Under the pieces are notes generated by a model. That model made no database searches. It was given only the letters and a program-made list of their open reading frames with translations, and was not told the DNA's origin. The position numbers were made by a program, and so were the translations under genes. Shown one piece after another: positions 20,335 through 32,000 of a DNA stretch of 64,000 nt. Origin of the DNA: Symbiodinium natans (Eukaryota; Sar; Dinophyceae; Suessiales; Symbiodiniaceae); the NCBI GenBank assembly GCA_905221605.1, contig CAJNDS010002157.1, positions 126,001 to 190,000 on the forward strand, read 5' to 3'. Within the stretch, counting starts at the first letter, position 1. The number at the start of each line of letters is the position of its first letter.

Positions 20335-20849
20335 GCGAGCACAAGGTGAGCCATGGACGTGCAAAGACACGGCAGACATGGGGGTTTACGAGGGCAACTA
20401 TCGCTACATTCCCCAAATTCCCTACTGACCAGCCGTAGCAAATACGACTACCGCGCCCCTCTGCTTTACGTTGACTCGCAGCAGTCCGTGCTCGGAATTG
20501 TGCACCCCAGGCCCCAAAACTCAAAAATCTGCCTGTATGCCCCTCTGCAGAAACTCTGAAGGAACGCGCGAAAACCCTGGAACCCTATAAAGCTCTATGT
20601 CAAGCCGTTTTTGTTTGGGCAGAACAGCTACTGAGCGAAACCCAACCCTAAACCCTAAACCCTATAACCCCATAACCCTATGGCCCTGTAGCAGCTTCAT
20701 GCGGCCGAGGGGGCACTGCCTGCAGGGCGGGAAAGGGCGGGGAATCCGCGGAAGGGGGCTGCAACTGAACGGGCATGGCTCGCGACCGGCCCAGCGAAAC
20801 CTCTTTTTTTCCTGTTTTGACAACCCTAAACCCTAAACCCTAAAACCCG

Positions 20850-21670
20850 CAAGAATTCAAGGCTAGGGCTGGAGGGAAGTGTGTTCAAGGGCCTCAAAAT
20901 TTTTACGCGACCATAGACCACTAGACCTCAAATCTATGCCGGTCGAGGGGAAACCCCTGATACAGGGATCTAGGGTTTGGGGTTTAGGGCGTTTTTTCCC
21001 CAATCTCTGTTTGTTCTATTTTCATGTGCTCTTCATGGTAGGGTTCTCCATCGTGGTCTGAAATTGAGGGTTTCGTGGTAAGAGCTTACAACGTTGTTCG
21101 TTCCTTAAGCGCTCCAAGTCTGCCTAAGTTCACCTGTGAACCTCCGCAAGAAGAATCTTGGACCGAGGGGGTTTACAAGGGTTAGGGTTAATAGCTTTGG
21201 ACCGAGGGGGTTTAGGGGTTAGGGTTAATAGCTTTAGGCTGACATGAACCAATGCAAATCTTGCGTGACTAGCTTCGAATGCTTGTGCTGCACTGCTGGC
21301 GCGGCTCCCTTTCTTCCTGCTTACCGCTCAGCTTGTGATGCTTGTGCTGCACTAGCACGGCTCCTTTTTGTCTTTCTACCGCTCCGCCCAAACAGCATCG
21401 AAGCCTCTTCCCGGGCGGGAAGCTTGTCCAAGGTGACAAGCTAAGTCCCGCATACCCCAAAGAGGGCCTCGAAGCCAAACGAACTCTCTAAACTTGCAGG
21501 GCCCAAGCAGACGCCGGACTTCACAACAGCCTGCAGGGCCTAACAAAAGCTCAAGCCCCGCTCGAGGGTTCTCATGTGTACTTAAAAGTAGGATTGTAAG
21601 TACCCAAAAAAAGATCATAACCAGAGCTACCCTACCGATAACACCACTTCTAGGTACCCGTGACCTCCAA
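20850..21670. other. unique sequence, no confident gene
   Basis: Contains a tandem duplication at 21158-21235 (TTGGACCGAGGGGGTTTA..GGGTTAGGGTTAATAGC) and a diverged M2-like element at about 21567-21670. Open frames at 21244-21618 overlap antisense. Confidence 0.4.
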
Positions 21671-21671
21671 G

Positions 21672-21738
21672 CTCTAAACCCTAAACCCTAAACCCTAAAC
21701 CCTAAACCCTAAACCCTAAACCCTAAACCCTAAACCCT
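21672..21738 (-). repeat. interstitial telomeric array
   Basis: Nine to ten CCCTAAA units. Confidence 0.95.
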
Positions 21739-21830
21739 GTAAATTTCCAAGCACAAACCCAGCGGGCAGCTGCCGGAACGACCCTCAGGCCCTCAGGTCT
21801 GCGAAAGTTCTTGTGGAGCCCTTCTACAGC

Positions 21831-21924
21831 GGTTTAGGGTTTAGGGTTTAGGGTTTAGGGTTTAGGGTTTAGGGTTTAGGGTTTAGGGTTTAGGGTTTAG
21901 GGTTTAGGGTTTAGGGTTTAGGGT
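21831..21924 (+). repeat. interstitial telomeric array
   Basis: Thirteen TTTAGGG units. Confidence 0.95.
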
Positions 21925-21949
21925 CCCATTAGCCGTTTAACATACTTCC

Positions 21950-22860
21950 CTCAGAACTTCTGAACCACCATAACCAAGGAATTTCCCAAAATAGGGCTAC
22001 ACTGTTTATACCCCAAATAGAATAGAATCCCCTTAAAAGGGACCCCCGAGTGGGTACCCTTTTTTTCGGGAACCCACCACAATGCTTCAAGCGCAAGCGC
22101 GTACTGTGTATCTCTCAAGGGAACTCTGGCTTGTAGGGGCGTTTCTATCGAAACCATGAACTTTCAATTCCAGCGAAATCCCAACATATCCCAACCCCTC
22201 ACCAAAACCCCAACGCCCCGCGGTAAATCCTGAGAAGGGCAAATGCCCAACCGTAAACCCTAAACTCTAAACCCCAGACCCCATAAGTTGAAAGTCAAAT
22301 GTGTTCACGGGATAACAGTTGCAGGGTCAAGGGTTCAGGCTAACTCGACCCAGGCGTAACCTAGAAATAACAAGGGAACCCAAACCCAAAAAAACAAATG
22401 TACAGGGGCCTACTCTGGGCCCTAGCTAAACTTCACAAACCTTCTCGCGTTTCCTTGCCAGGAAAGCACGTGCAGCTGCGACACCTGGGGGGCGAGCCGA
22501 GCGCGGACTTTGTGTTTAGGGTTTGGGGTTTAGGGTTTAGGGTTTAGGGTTTAGGGTTTGGGGTTTAGGGTTTAGCTCAAGGTATTTTCGCCTCGTCTGG
22601 AAGGTTTCTTGAAGGAGTTTGCGATGGGATCCCATCTGATACATTGTGGGTACGGGGCGCCCCATGGCCAAGGTACTGAAGAAGCCACGCTCAAGCAACA
22701 ACACCCAACAAAACCTAGAAACCCGTCTTGTCCAAGGCCTGCCGTACAGACCTTAAAGCCCTTAACTATGCCTTGTCGTTCGACCCTCAGCCTTAATCCC
22801 TACTCTTGACTTCAACTTTCAACCACCCCCGCCTGCCCCCCTCCCGGCCCCCCACCCCCG
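21950..22860. other. unique sequence with one short array
   Basis: 22513-22574 is a TTTAGGG/TTTGGGG array. The rest shows no exon I can defend. 21985-22080 has fold-back character but no second copy was found. Confidence 0.4.
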
Positions 22861-22865
22861 ACGGA

Positions 22866-22995
22866 TACCCTAAAACACTGACCATAAACCCTGGACCCTG
22901 CAAACCCCATAAACCCCATAAACCCTAAACCCTAACCCTAAACCACCCTAAACCCTAAACCCTGCAAACCCGGCAAACCCTATATGAACCCTAAG
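22866..22995 (-). repeat. degenerate CCCTAAA/CCCATAAA array
   Basis: Mixed 7- and 8-mers next to the AAAP C-terminal exon. Confidence 0.8.
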
Positions 22996-23055
22996 AAGGT
23001 AAAGGCGCAGGGAACCAGAAAGTTGATCACGGAGGAGGTGATCAATCCACCGGCC
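22995..23055 (-). CDS. AAAP transporter: near-C-terminal helix
   Basis: AGGLITSSVINFLVPCAFTF, acceptor GCCCCAG|G. Corresponds to the NW..L.....NFIIP block of the family. The 3' end is uncertain: no good GT donor, and a stop follows about four codons further. Confidence 0.7.
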
Positions 23056-26000
23056 CTGGGGCGGCTAACGCTTAGGGATTCAGGGTGTTAGGGTTTGAAG
23101 GTTTTAGGGCTTTAGGGTTTTAGGGTTTTAGGGTTTTAGGGTTTTGGGGTTTTAGGGTTTTAGGGTTTTAGGGTTTTAGGGTTTTAGGGTTTTAGGGTTT
23201 TAGGGTTTTAGGGTTTTAGGGTTTTAGGGTTAACTTGCTGGTGGGCTTACGGGTTTGAAGGGTTTGAAGGGCGTTCAGGGTGTTAAGGGTTTGAAGGTTT
23301 GAAGGATGTTAAGGGTTTGAATGGTTTGAAGGGTTTGAAGTGTTTGAAGAGTTCTAAGGGTTTGCAGGGTTTTGAATGGTTTTAAGGGTTCAGAGGGTTT
23401 TAAGGGTTGAAGGTGGGGTTAAGGGTTTAAGGCTTTAAGGGTGGGGTTTAGGGTTTTAGGGTTTCTCCACTCCCCCGTAAGCACCTGCATACTGAGGCCT
23501 GGGGCGGCTCATCCAGTTTGCGGTTCAGGGTTTCGAGGCTCGGGGTTTACCAGTTCATGAGAGCTTAGGGATCCAGTTTGGGATGTTCCTCCTGATGCTG
23601 ACAGTCCTTAACCGTACCCCCTACTATAATCCCTATTGAGTAAGGACTGCTAGTAAGGGGAACATCCCAAAGTACACCTTGGCATGTTCCCCGTTATACT
23701 TGCAGTCCTTAATAGGGATTATCGTACCCCCTACTAGGATCCCTATTCAGGACTGTTAGCACCCTAAACCCTAAACCCTAAACCCTAAACCCTAAACCCT
23801 AAACCCTAAACCCAAGGGTCCAGTCTGAATTGCTGGTTCTTGATAGGAATCGGGTATCTGCGTAGTCCCCCTTTTGGCATCCGGCCTCCCTCGGTTTAGG
23901 GTTTAGGGTTTAGGGTTTAGGGCTTAGGGTTTAGGGTTTAGGGTTTAGGGATTCCCTCACATTCCTTAAAGGCTAAGGGTTTAATCGAGGCTGAATCCTA
24001 AACCCTGAACTCTAAACCAGGTTTTGTTTGTTGTTTTCTATTTTATTTTCTTATATATATATATGTGTGTGTGTATAACTTTTATTATTATTACTATTTA
24101 TTTATTATTTATTTATTTTTTTTTTTTGTGGGGGGGGGGGGGTGGGTTGAGCTTTCTCAGCCCAGGGGCTCTGCAATGGCGTCCAGACCATGGCCTCTCC
24201 GAAGCACCCCCCCCCCCCCCCCCAACCCAGAACCCTTAAACCCTAAACCGTGAACCCTAAAACCCTGAAACCCCGAACCCTTAAACCCTTAAACCCTTAA
24301 ACCCTTAAACCCTCAAACCCTCAAACCCTCAAACCCTTAAACCCTTAAACCCTTAAACCCTTAAACCCTTAAACCCTTAAACCCTTAAACCCTTAAACCC
24401 TTAAACCCTTAAACCCTTAAACCATTCAACCCTAAACCGTGAACCCCAAACCCTAGAACCATGGGTTCAGGGCTGGAGGTGGATGGCTTTGAAAGGGGTT
24501 TGGGGGTTTGATGTTGCGGTTTGATATAGGATTAAAGTTAGGCGTAAGAGCGGAGTTCGGTCTTGGGTGCAGTTGTGGAGGGTTAAGGGTTTAAGTTTAG
24601 GGTTTAATGATGGGTTCTTGTAGTTCTCCCAGAATCCGATAAGGGATGCCGGAAGAACTCGCCCACAAAAAACTGGAGGCATCGGGATTCTTTTGAGGTA
24701 TAGGTTTAGAGTCTAGGGCTTAGGCCTTAGGGGCTTCTTGCTTGGCTACTGGGTAAGAAGCCCAAGAACACAACGACCAGGCCTGTGTAGAAGGGTACAC
24801 TAAGCAGCCAAGGAACCTCGACACAGATCTTGGTGTAGGGTTGATAGGATTTAGGGTTTCTAGATTTTGTAGGGTTTGTAGCGGTTTATAGGGCGCATAG
24901 GGCTTATAGGGTTTGTAGGGTTTATAGGGTTTATGGGGTTCAGGGGATTTAGGGTTTGGGGCTTTTGTTGGCTTTAGGCAGCCATGCATCTGGGGTCTCA
25001 GGGCCTTCCTTTTTTGTTTTCTTTTGGTTCGGCGGGCGCCCGAGACGTAACCCCCATAGCTCGACAAGAACATGGTTTGCTTAGGGGCTTTCCTCTCCCC
25101 CCTCCCAATCCCTCACCCTCATTAATCCCTACACTCGAAACACTAAACCCTATAGGTCCTAGGGTTGACTGGTTGGGGATATCAGGATGTACCTTGGGGG
25201 ATCTACGGGTACGATGAGGGGACCGAAGTCTAAAACAGCCCAGTAAGCCTTCCAGACGCCCATACAAACCCTATATAAGCCCTAAGCCCTGCAGAGCCCT
25301 AAACATCCAAAACCACTAACCCCCAAACCCCGTACCCTGAACACCTTGTAGACGCTAAACCCTAAACCCTAAACCCTACCCCTAAACCCGAAACCCTAAA
25401 CCCTAAACCCTATGCCTCTAAACCCTAAACCCTAAACCCTTAATTCTTGGCCCCCGCGGCGCCAAAGGCCACCATGGTGGCAAGCCCACGATTCAGGCCG
25501 GAGGCTTGTAGATTGTAACCTCACTTAGGGGTTTCAGGGTTTCAGGGTTTAGGTTTAGGGTTTAGGGTTTAGGGTTTAGGGTTTAGGGTTTAGGGTTTAG
25601 GGTTTAGGGTTTAGGGTTAGGGTTTAGGGTTAGGGTTTAGGGTTTAGGGTTAGGGTTTAAGGGCTTCAGGGTTTCAGGGTTTAGGGTCTAGGGTCCAGGG
25701 TTTAGGGGCTTAGGGTTGCAGATTGTAACCTCTCTTAGGCGTCTCAGGGTTCCAGGGGCTTAGGGTGGTAGATTGTAACCACATGTAGGAGTTTCAGGCT
25801 TTAGGGTTTAAGGTTTCAGATTGTAACTTGCTAAGGGGTTTCAGGGTTTAGGGCTTAGGGTTTATGGTTGCAGATTGTAACCGCACTAAGGGGTGTCAGG
25901 GTTTAGGGTTGTAGATTGTAACCTCACTTAGGGATTTCAGGGTTTGGGAGTCAGGGTTGAGGGCTGTGTCGTTTCGGGGGTTGTGGTTTCGGGAGTTTCG

Positions 26001-29000
26001 GCCTACTGGCAAGGGCGTTCCGGAATTCTGGGCCGAACTTGCTGAGTCTGAGTGGGGTGCTGACAAGATATCTGCCAAACCGACTGCTCGGGTTCCAGGC
26101 AGGGTTCCTAGAAGGGGACTACGTCGGTGCAACCCCCTAACCCCTCCTTCGGACCCACACACGAATGCCCTAGAAGCCCTACACAGAACCACAGAAGCGA
26201 ACAATGCAAACGCGAAAACTCAACCCTACAAACCCTGCATGCCCTGCAGACCCCAAGCCCCAAGAACCCTAATTCGGCACCTCCTTCTGACCTGCCCTAA
26301 ACCCTAAACCCTAAACCCTAAACCCTAAGCCCTAAACCCTATTGAGGACGAGACGGATGAAAATGGCAAGCACGGGTATGGAGGTGAAGTTCTGCAGGAT
26401 CGGATACAGTGCCACCTGCCAAGAACTTGAGGGCTCGAAGTGTTGAGGCTTACTCGGCGCTATCTCTGACCCAAAGGATCCATGTACCTATATAGTATAT
26501 ACTTGGGCCCTAAAGCTACTATATAGGAACCCCTTTAAGGCCTAAGTATATACTATATAGGTACATGGATCCTTAGGGTGAGTCTGAGCAACTGAGCGCG
26601 ACTGCACTGTGAACCAGCACATATCGGGACAACCCCGCAGCAGTACCGAAACTACAGGGGCGGCATCCCAATTCACCAGCCGACCCGACAGGACCTACAA
26701 AGTGTTGAGGTTTTGGGTTTAGGGTTTAGGGTTTAGGGTTTAGGGTGATGTATTGTTGGCAAGCGCTGCCATGCACTGCACAGGTGGGGAGCAGGTCCTG
26801 CTTAGGCTCATCGCGGAGATGCAACATGCATGACAAAGATCCCAAAACCCAAGACCCCTGACTAAACCCTAAGCCCTAAACCCCTTTTTGCATCCAGGCC
26901 GGGGCACTCCTAAACCGTACACCACGAAGCCTAGGGCACATGGACACGCACCAGCTCATTGACAGCCTATAACCCCCTAAACTCCCTAAACCCTAAACCC
27001 CAAACCCTAAACCTTAAACCCTACACTCTTTTTGTACACCCCACTCCCAAACCCTATATAAGCCCTCAGACCCTAAGCGAAAGTTTCGGGTCCTACCCCT
27101 GGACCATTGTAAAGCTCCAAGACCCATCCGGGTCCCAAGCACTGCTTTGGGCGACCACCGAGCCACTCCTCGCTGAGTCTGTAAAGCATTGGGGCTGTTA
27201 GGGTTTAGAGTTTAGGGGTTTGGGGTTTAAGGGAAATTGGGGATGTTAGGGCCATATAGGGGGTGTCGCATAATTCGGGTTCTAGATTAGCAGTTATATG
27301 TCTTTTGATGAAGGTTGCTTGGGACGACAGAATGCTTTCGGAGTTGGGGGCTCAGGAAGGAGTTGGTCAAGCTAGGGGTGCAGGACAGCGTTCGCGTGGG
27401 GATGGGCCGGAAGTGGCTGGAAATGAAAAATTCAGGCCCTTAACCCGAAGCCCTAAACCCTAAACCCTAAACCCGACACTGAAACAACGAAACAGGAGCC
27501 ACACGGCTCTTCAACCTCGAAGTAGGTCAGCTGGGGGCTGACTTGAGTACATCACCCGGGGTTTCGGGTTCAGGGTTAGGGTTTAGGGTTTAGGGCTTAG
27601 GGCTTAGGGCTTTGGGTTTAGGGTTTAGGGTTTAGGGCTTAGGGTTTAGCGTGTGTAGGTTTTACTATGGTTCAGACAAGCCCCAAATGGGCAAGGAGCT
27701 CCCCTCCCCGCTGCTTTGCAGCGGAGTCGCTCATTCAGCTTGCTGAAGAGGTTCTGGCCGGTGTTGTAAAGCCTCATAGGGTTTAGGGTTTAGGGTTTAG
27801 GGTTTAGGGTTCAGGGTTCAGGGTTTAGGGTTTCGAGGTTCTGGCCGGTGTTATAAAGCCTCATGTTTAGGGGAGAAAATCCTTTCGTTGCCTCTTTGGG
27901 GTCCCTAAACTCTACACCCCAAATGCCTAAGCCCTTAACCCTGTAAACCCTAAACCCTAAACCCTAAATCCCTAAACCTAAATCCCTTTCGCATCCGTCT
28001 CGCTGCTGCCAGAAAGCTTTTTTGCTGCAGCTGAGGAACCCTTTTGTCCCTCAACCCGAAGCCTTCTAAACCCTCAGGGTAGCCTTACTTCCCTAAACCC
28101 TAAACCCCAAACCCTAAACCCTAAACCCTAAACCCTAAACCCTCTTCCTCAACCCTAGACCCTAAACCCTAAACCCCCCAAGGGTAGTTACATGGTCCCT
28201 TCATACCCTTGACAGGAGAACCCTTATATACCCCTCATATACCCTGCGCAACCCATGGTCCCATGCTTCGGAGCCCTTTAGAGGAGGTATGGGACCATCT
28301 TAGGTGACCATGTAACTACCCTTACATAAACCCTAAACCCTAAACCCTAAACCCTAAACCCTAAACCCTAAACCCTAAACCCTAGGGCTCCGGGCTTCTC
28401 AACCTTCGACTCACAGAGTGGGACTTGAGTGGCGCATCAGCAAGAGGGGCTTACTTACACTGCATGGGTGTAGGGTTTAGGGTTTAGGGTTTGGTCTTTA
28501 GGGTTTAGGGTTTAGGGTGGGTCGGTGACTAGGGCCTGAGGGAATGTGGCAACTATAGCTGATGTAGCAATAGGCTGCTTCGAGAAGCAGAGGAATTAGG
28601 AGACCCTCTAGAGCCTCAAGCCCACGCCCCTTCTGAACCCTAAACCTCAGACCCTAAACCCTAAACCCGAAAGCTGCGAATGCTGAGAGGCGGTGTGAAG
28701 GCCATTCCTCCCAGCACACCCAGGGCCGTGTACACTGCAACCACATAGCCTTACCAAGGCTTGCAGGGTTCAGGGTTTTGGGATAGGGGGATCCTGGGGG
28801 TTTAGGGTTCTTTTTTCACTCCTGCACAGCTGGGTTTCGGGTTTAGGGTTTAGGGTTGCATCACTGTTACTAGGGCTTGGAGAACGTGCTGTCTACTCTG
28901 CAAGAATGCTTTCTTGAAAAGACCTCACGGGATCTAGTCCAATAACCAAGGGTTAGGGCTTAGGGTTTACATGGTTTGCATCTGGCTAGGTGGTGGAGCG

Positions 29001-32000
29001 ATTTAACACAACGGGCCGGTGAAGTGGACGCTAAGGCACCACACCCGGGACGCTTGTGCGGGTCCAGCGTAAATCATGCCGCCCCAGCAAACAAGACCCG
29101 AATACCTGTGGCAAGCGTTCGCCCCAAACGCAAAAACCCCAAAATTGCCCTATGCCGAGTAATTAAAGATGGCAGGAACACAGAGCCCCAAACCTTAAGC
29201 CGCGCCCACCCCCCCCCCCCCCCCGATCCTCGTCCGAACTTCACCATTGCTCAGCCCCACCACCGAAAGGTCTGCAAGGGAGTAGGGAGGTTTAGGGTTT
29301 TTTGGGCACCCGCATGGCTGGAGGAACCACTCCGTCCGAGAAAAGAAGCGCAAGGCCGCAAAGCACTTCGAGCCTCCTCTCCTTGCAACGCAAACCAAAA
29401 CGACTACCAACCCCATGATCCTGCCAGAAAAAAACAGATTGCAGCGTTCTGTCTGAATGTGTAGGGCCCTAAACCCTAAACCCTAAACCCGAAACCCTAA
29501 ACCCTAAACCCTAAACCGCAAGCTAGCCCTCAAACCCCTCAACGCGAAAGCTCCCCATATAGCTCGAGCGGCCCAGTGCGACGCCGAAACTCCGCATCAC
29601 AGGCACCTCGGGCCTGCTTGGAGGTTCATGGTACTTAGGATTGGGTGGGGTTTAGGGTTTAGGGTTTAGGGTTTAGGGTTTAGGGTTTAGGGTTTAGGGC
29701 TTAGGGCTTAGGGTTTAGGGTTTAAGGTTTAAGGTTTAGGGTTTAGGGCCTATAGAGCGATCTTCAGCTCGGCTTCAGATTTGGTGCTTCGGGCTTTTAG
29801 GGTTTGGGGTTTTTAGGGGTTCAAGGGTTTAGGGTTTATAAGGTTTAAGACTTAGGATTTAGAGTGTAGGGTTTAGGGTTTAGGGTTTCTAGGGGTTTAA
29901 GGGTTTAGGGTTTAAGGGTTTAGGATTTAGGAAGGTTTAGGACTTAGGATTTAGAGTCTAGGGTTCTTCTGGGGTCCGTTATATGGTACGGCACATTGTG
30001 AAAAGGACATGTGGAGAACTGCCCATGTAGGAGCAGCGCTTAGAAAGTTCCCTAAACCCTAAACCCTAAACCCTAAACCCTAAACCCTAAACCGCATACC
30101 CTAAACCCTTAAACCCTGCAGGGTCGAGAGTGGGTTAGCTGGCACAGGCTTCGGGCTTGCGATTCGAAATATGCTGACACACCCCTAAACCCTAAGCCCA
30201 AAACCCTAAACCTTTTCTGACCATTTTATCCTAAACCCTTGCCGACCTAGACCCAAGCTCTTTCTCCTGCCTTGGGCTAAAGGTTGAGCATGAACCCCCT
30301 CACGAAACCCGCAGAGAGGGACAAACCGAACTTCTGCTGAGCGTTGACCGCCTTCACACAGAAACATGGTCAATACCCGTAAACCCTAAACCCTCAACCC
30401 CAAACCCCCCCAATTTATGTATCCTACACCCTAAGCCTAAATACCCTAACTGCCCTGGCCCTAGACTGCCTTATGTCCCAAACTGCCTTCAACCCAAGAC
30501 TGCCCAAAAGCCATAAACGCCCCAAACCCTAAACCCTAAACCCTAAACCCGAAACCCTGAACGGACGCCTCTTCTCGTTGAGCCATGAGGGAAGTGCACT
30601 CCTGGGCAAGCTTGGGGCTGGAAGGTTTGGGGTTCGTACGGTTTAGTTTAAGGGGTTTATAGGGTTTATAGGGTTTACAGGGTTTATAGGGTTTATAGGG
30701 TTTACAGGGTTTATAGGGTTTATAGGGTTTATAGGGTTTATAGGGTTTACAGGGTTTGTAGGGATTAGGGTTACGGGTCAAGAGTTTAGGGTTCAGGGTT
30801 TAGGGTTTTGGGTGGTTTAGTGCTTCGGGTTTAGTGCTTACTTGGAGGTTCAGGGCTTATAAACCCAAGTATAACTGTACCTACAAGCCCTAAGTAATCT
30901 AAGTAGAGCTTATACTTGGGGTTCTGAACCTCCAACTAGTTAAGGGCTGAGGGTTTCAGGTTTAGGGGGTTTAGGGGGTTTAGGGTTTGGAGACTACGCG
31001 TTTTGGTTGCCACCGGCGTTGCGCACACATCACCGTTTAGGGTTTAGGGTTTAGGGTTTAGATTCAGGTTTGCCTGCAGCAGGATCAAGTCTACATCTCC
31101 AATAATTCAATAAGCCTATATCTCCAATAGGCAAGGGGAAAACTCTCTTTACTATATTCCTACTAAATAAGGAAATCCAAAAAGCTTGCCCCTAAGGCAA
31201 GGCTGAAGATTTTAGTGTTGGGGTCTGGGGCTTAGGATTCCCGGGGTGGGTGGGGGGGGGGGGAGGGGGGTTCAGAACTTTCGGGTTCAGGGTGGCCGGA
31301 CAAAAAGGTTTTGTAGATTTCGGCACGAAAGCCTCGACTAAACTCAAAACCCACTCGCTTCCATTTTAAGGGTTTAGGGTTTGGGGTTTAGGGTTTGGGG
31401 CGTAGGGCTCATGTACGGATTTGTGGTTTGGCGCTTTCAGGCGTAGGGAAAACGATAAGGTTCAAGAACGCCCTGCAGGCCTGTCCCCAAAGAAACGTCA
31501 AACATGAATCCTAAACCCTAAACCCTAAACCCTAAACCCTAAACCCTAAACCCTAAACCCTAAACCCTAAACACCCCAAAAAAGGCCCTTAAACATGCTG
31601 CCCAGCCACATGAAGGCAAAGTTGAAGAGCACGGTTCCCAGAAGAGACGTCTGTCAGGGTTTAGGGTTTAGGGTTTAGGGTTTAGGGTTTAAGGTTTAGG
31701 GTTTAGGGTGTAGTGTTTAGGGCTTAGGGTTTAGGGTTTGGGGTTTGGGGTTTAGGGTTTACGGCAGAAGGTCTACAAGCGAAGATGAGGATCTAGGGCG
31801 ATTTCCGGGCAAAATCAGGCATTCTTTTTGTGGGGACTACATGAATCTCACACGGGCTGAACCAGCCCCATCGCTCAATCGGGACTGATCTGCTGTGATC
31901 CCCCTTGTGCCGAAGAAGGGGAACCCAACACGGGGCAACTAAACGCCATGAGCACTGTCAACGACCCTAAACCCTACAAACCCTAAACCTTAAACCCTAA

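Noticed and set aside
24778-24816. First read as an ABC-transporter (ABCG/PDR) membrane segment
   Set aside because: VPWLLSVPFYTG fits the AAAP family better, and the phase and order of neighbouring exons confirm AAAP.
25506-25930. CRISPR-like array (regular repeats with spacers)
   Set aside because: The spacers are telomeric units, the spacing is irregular and the genome is eukaryotic.
28976-29464. 162-codon open frame on plus, the longest outside the satellite
   Set aside because: It contains a C16 tract and a telomeric unit, lies between minus-strand AAAP exons, has no motif, and a frame of this length is expected by chance at this GC content.
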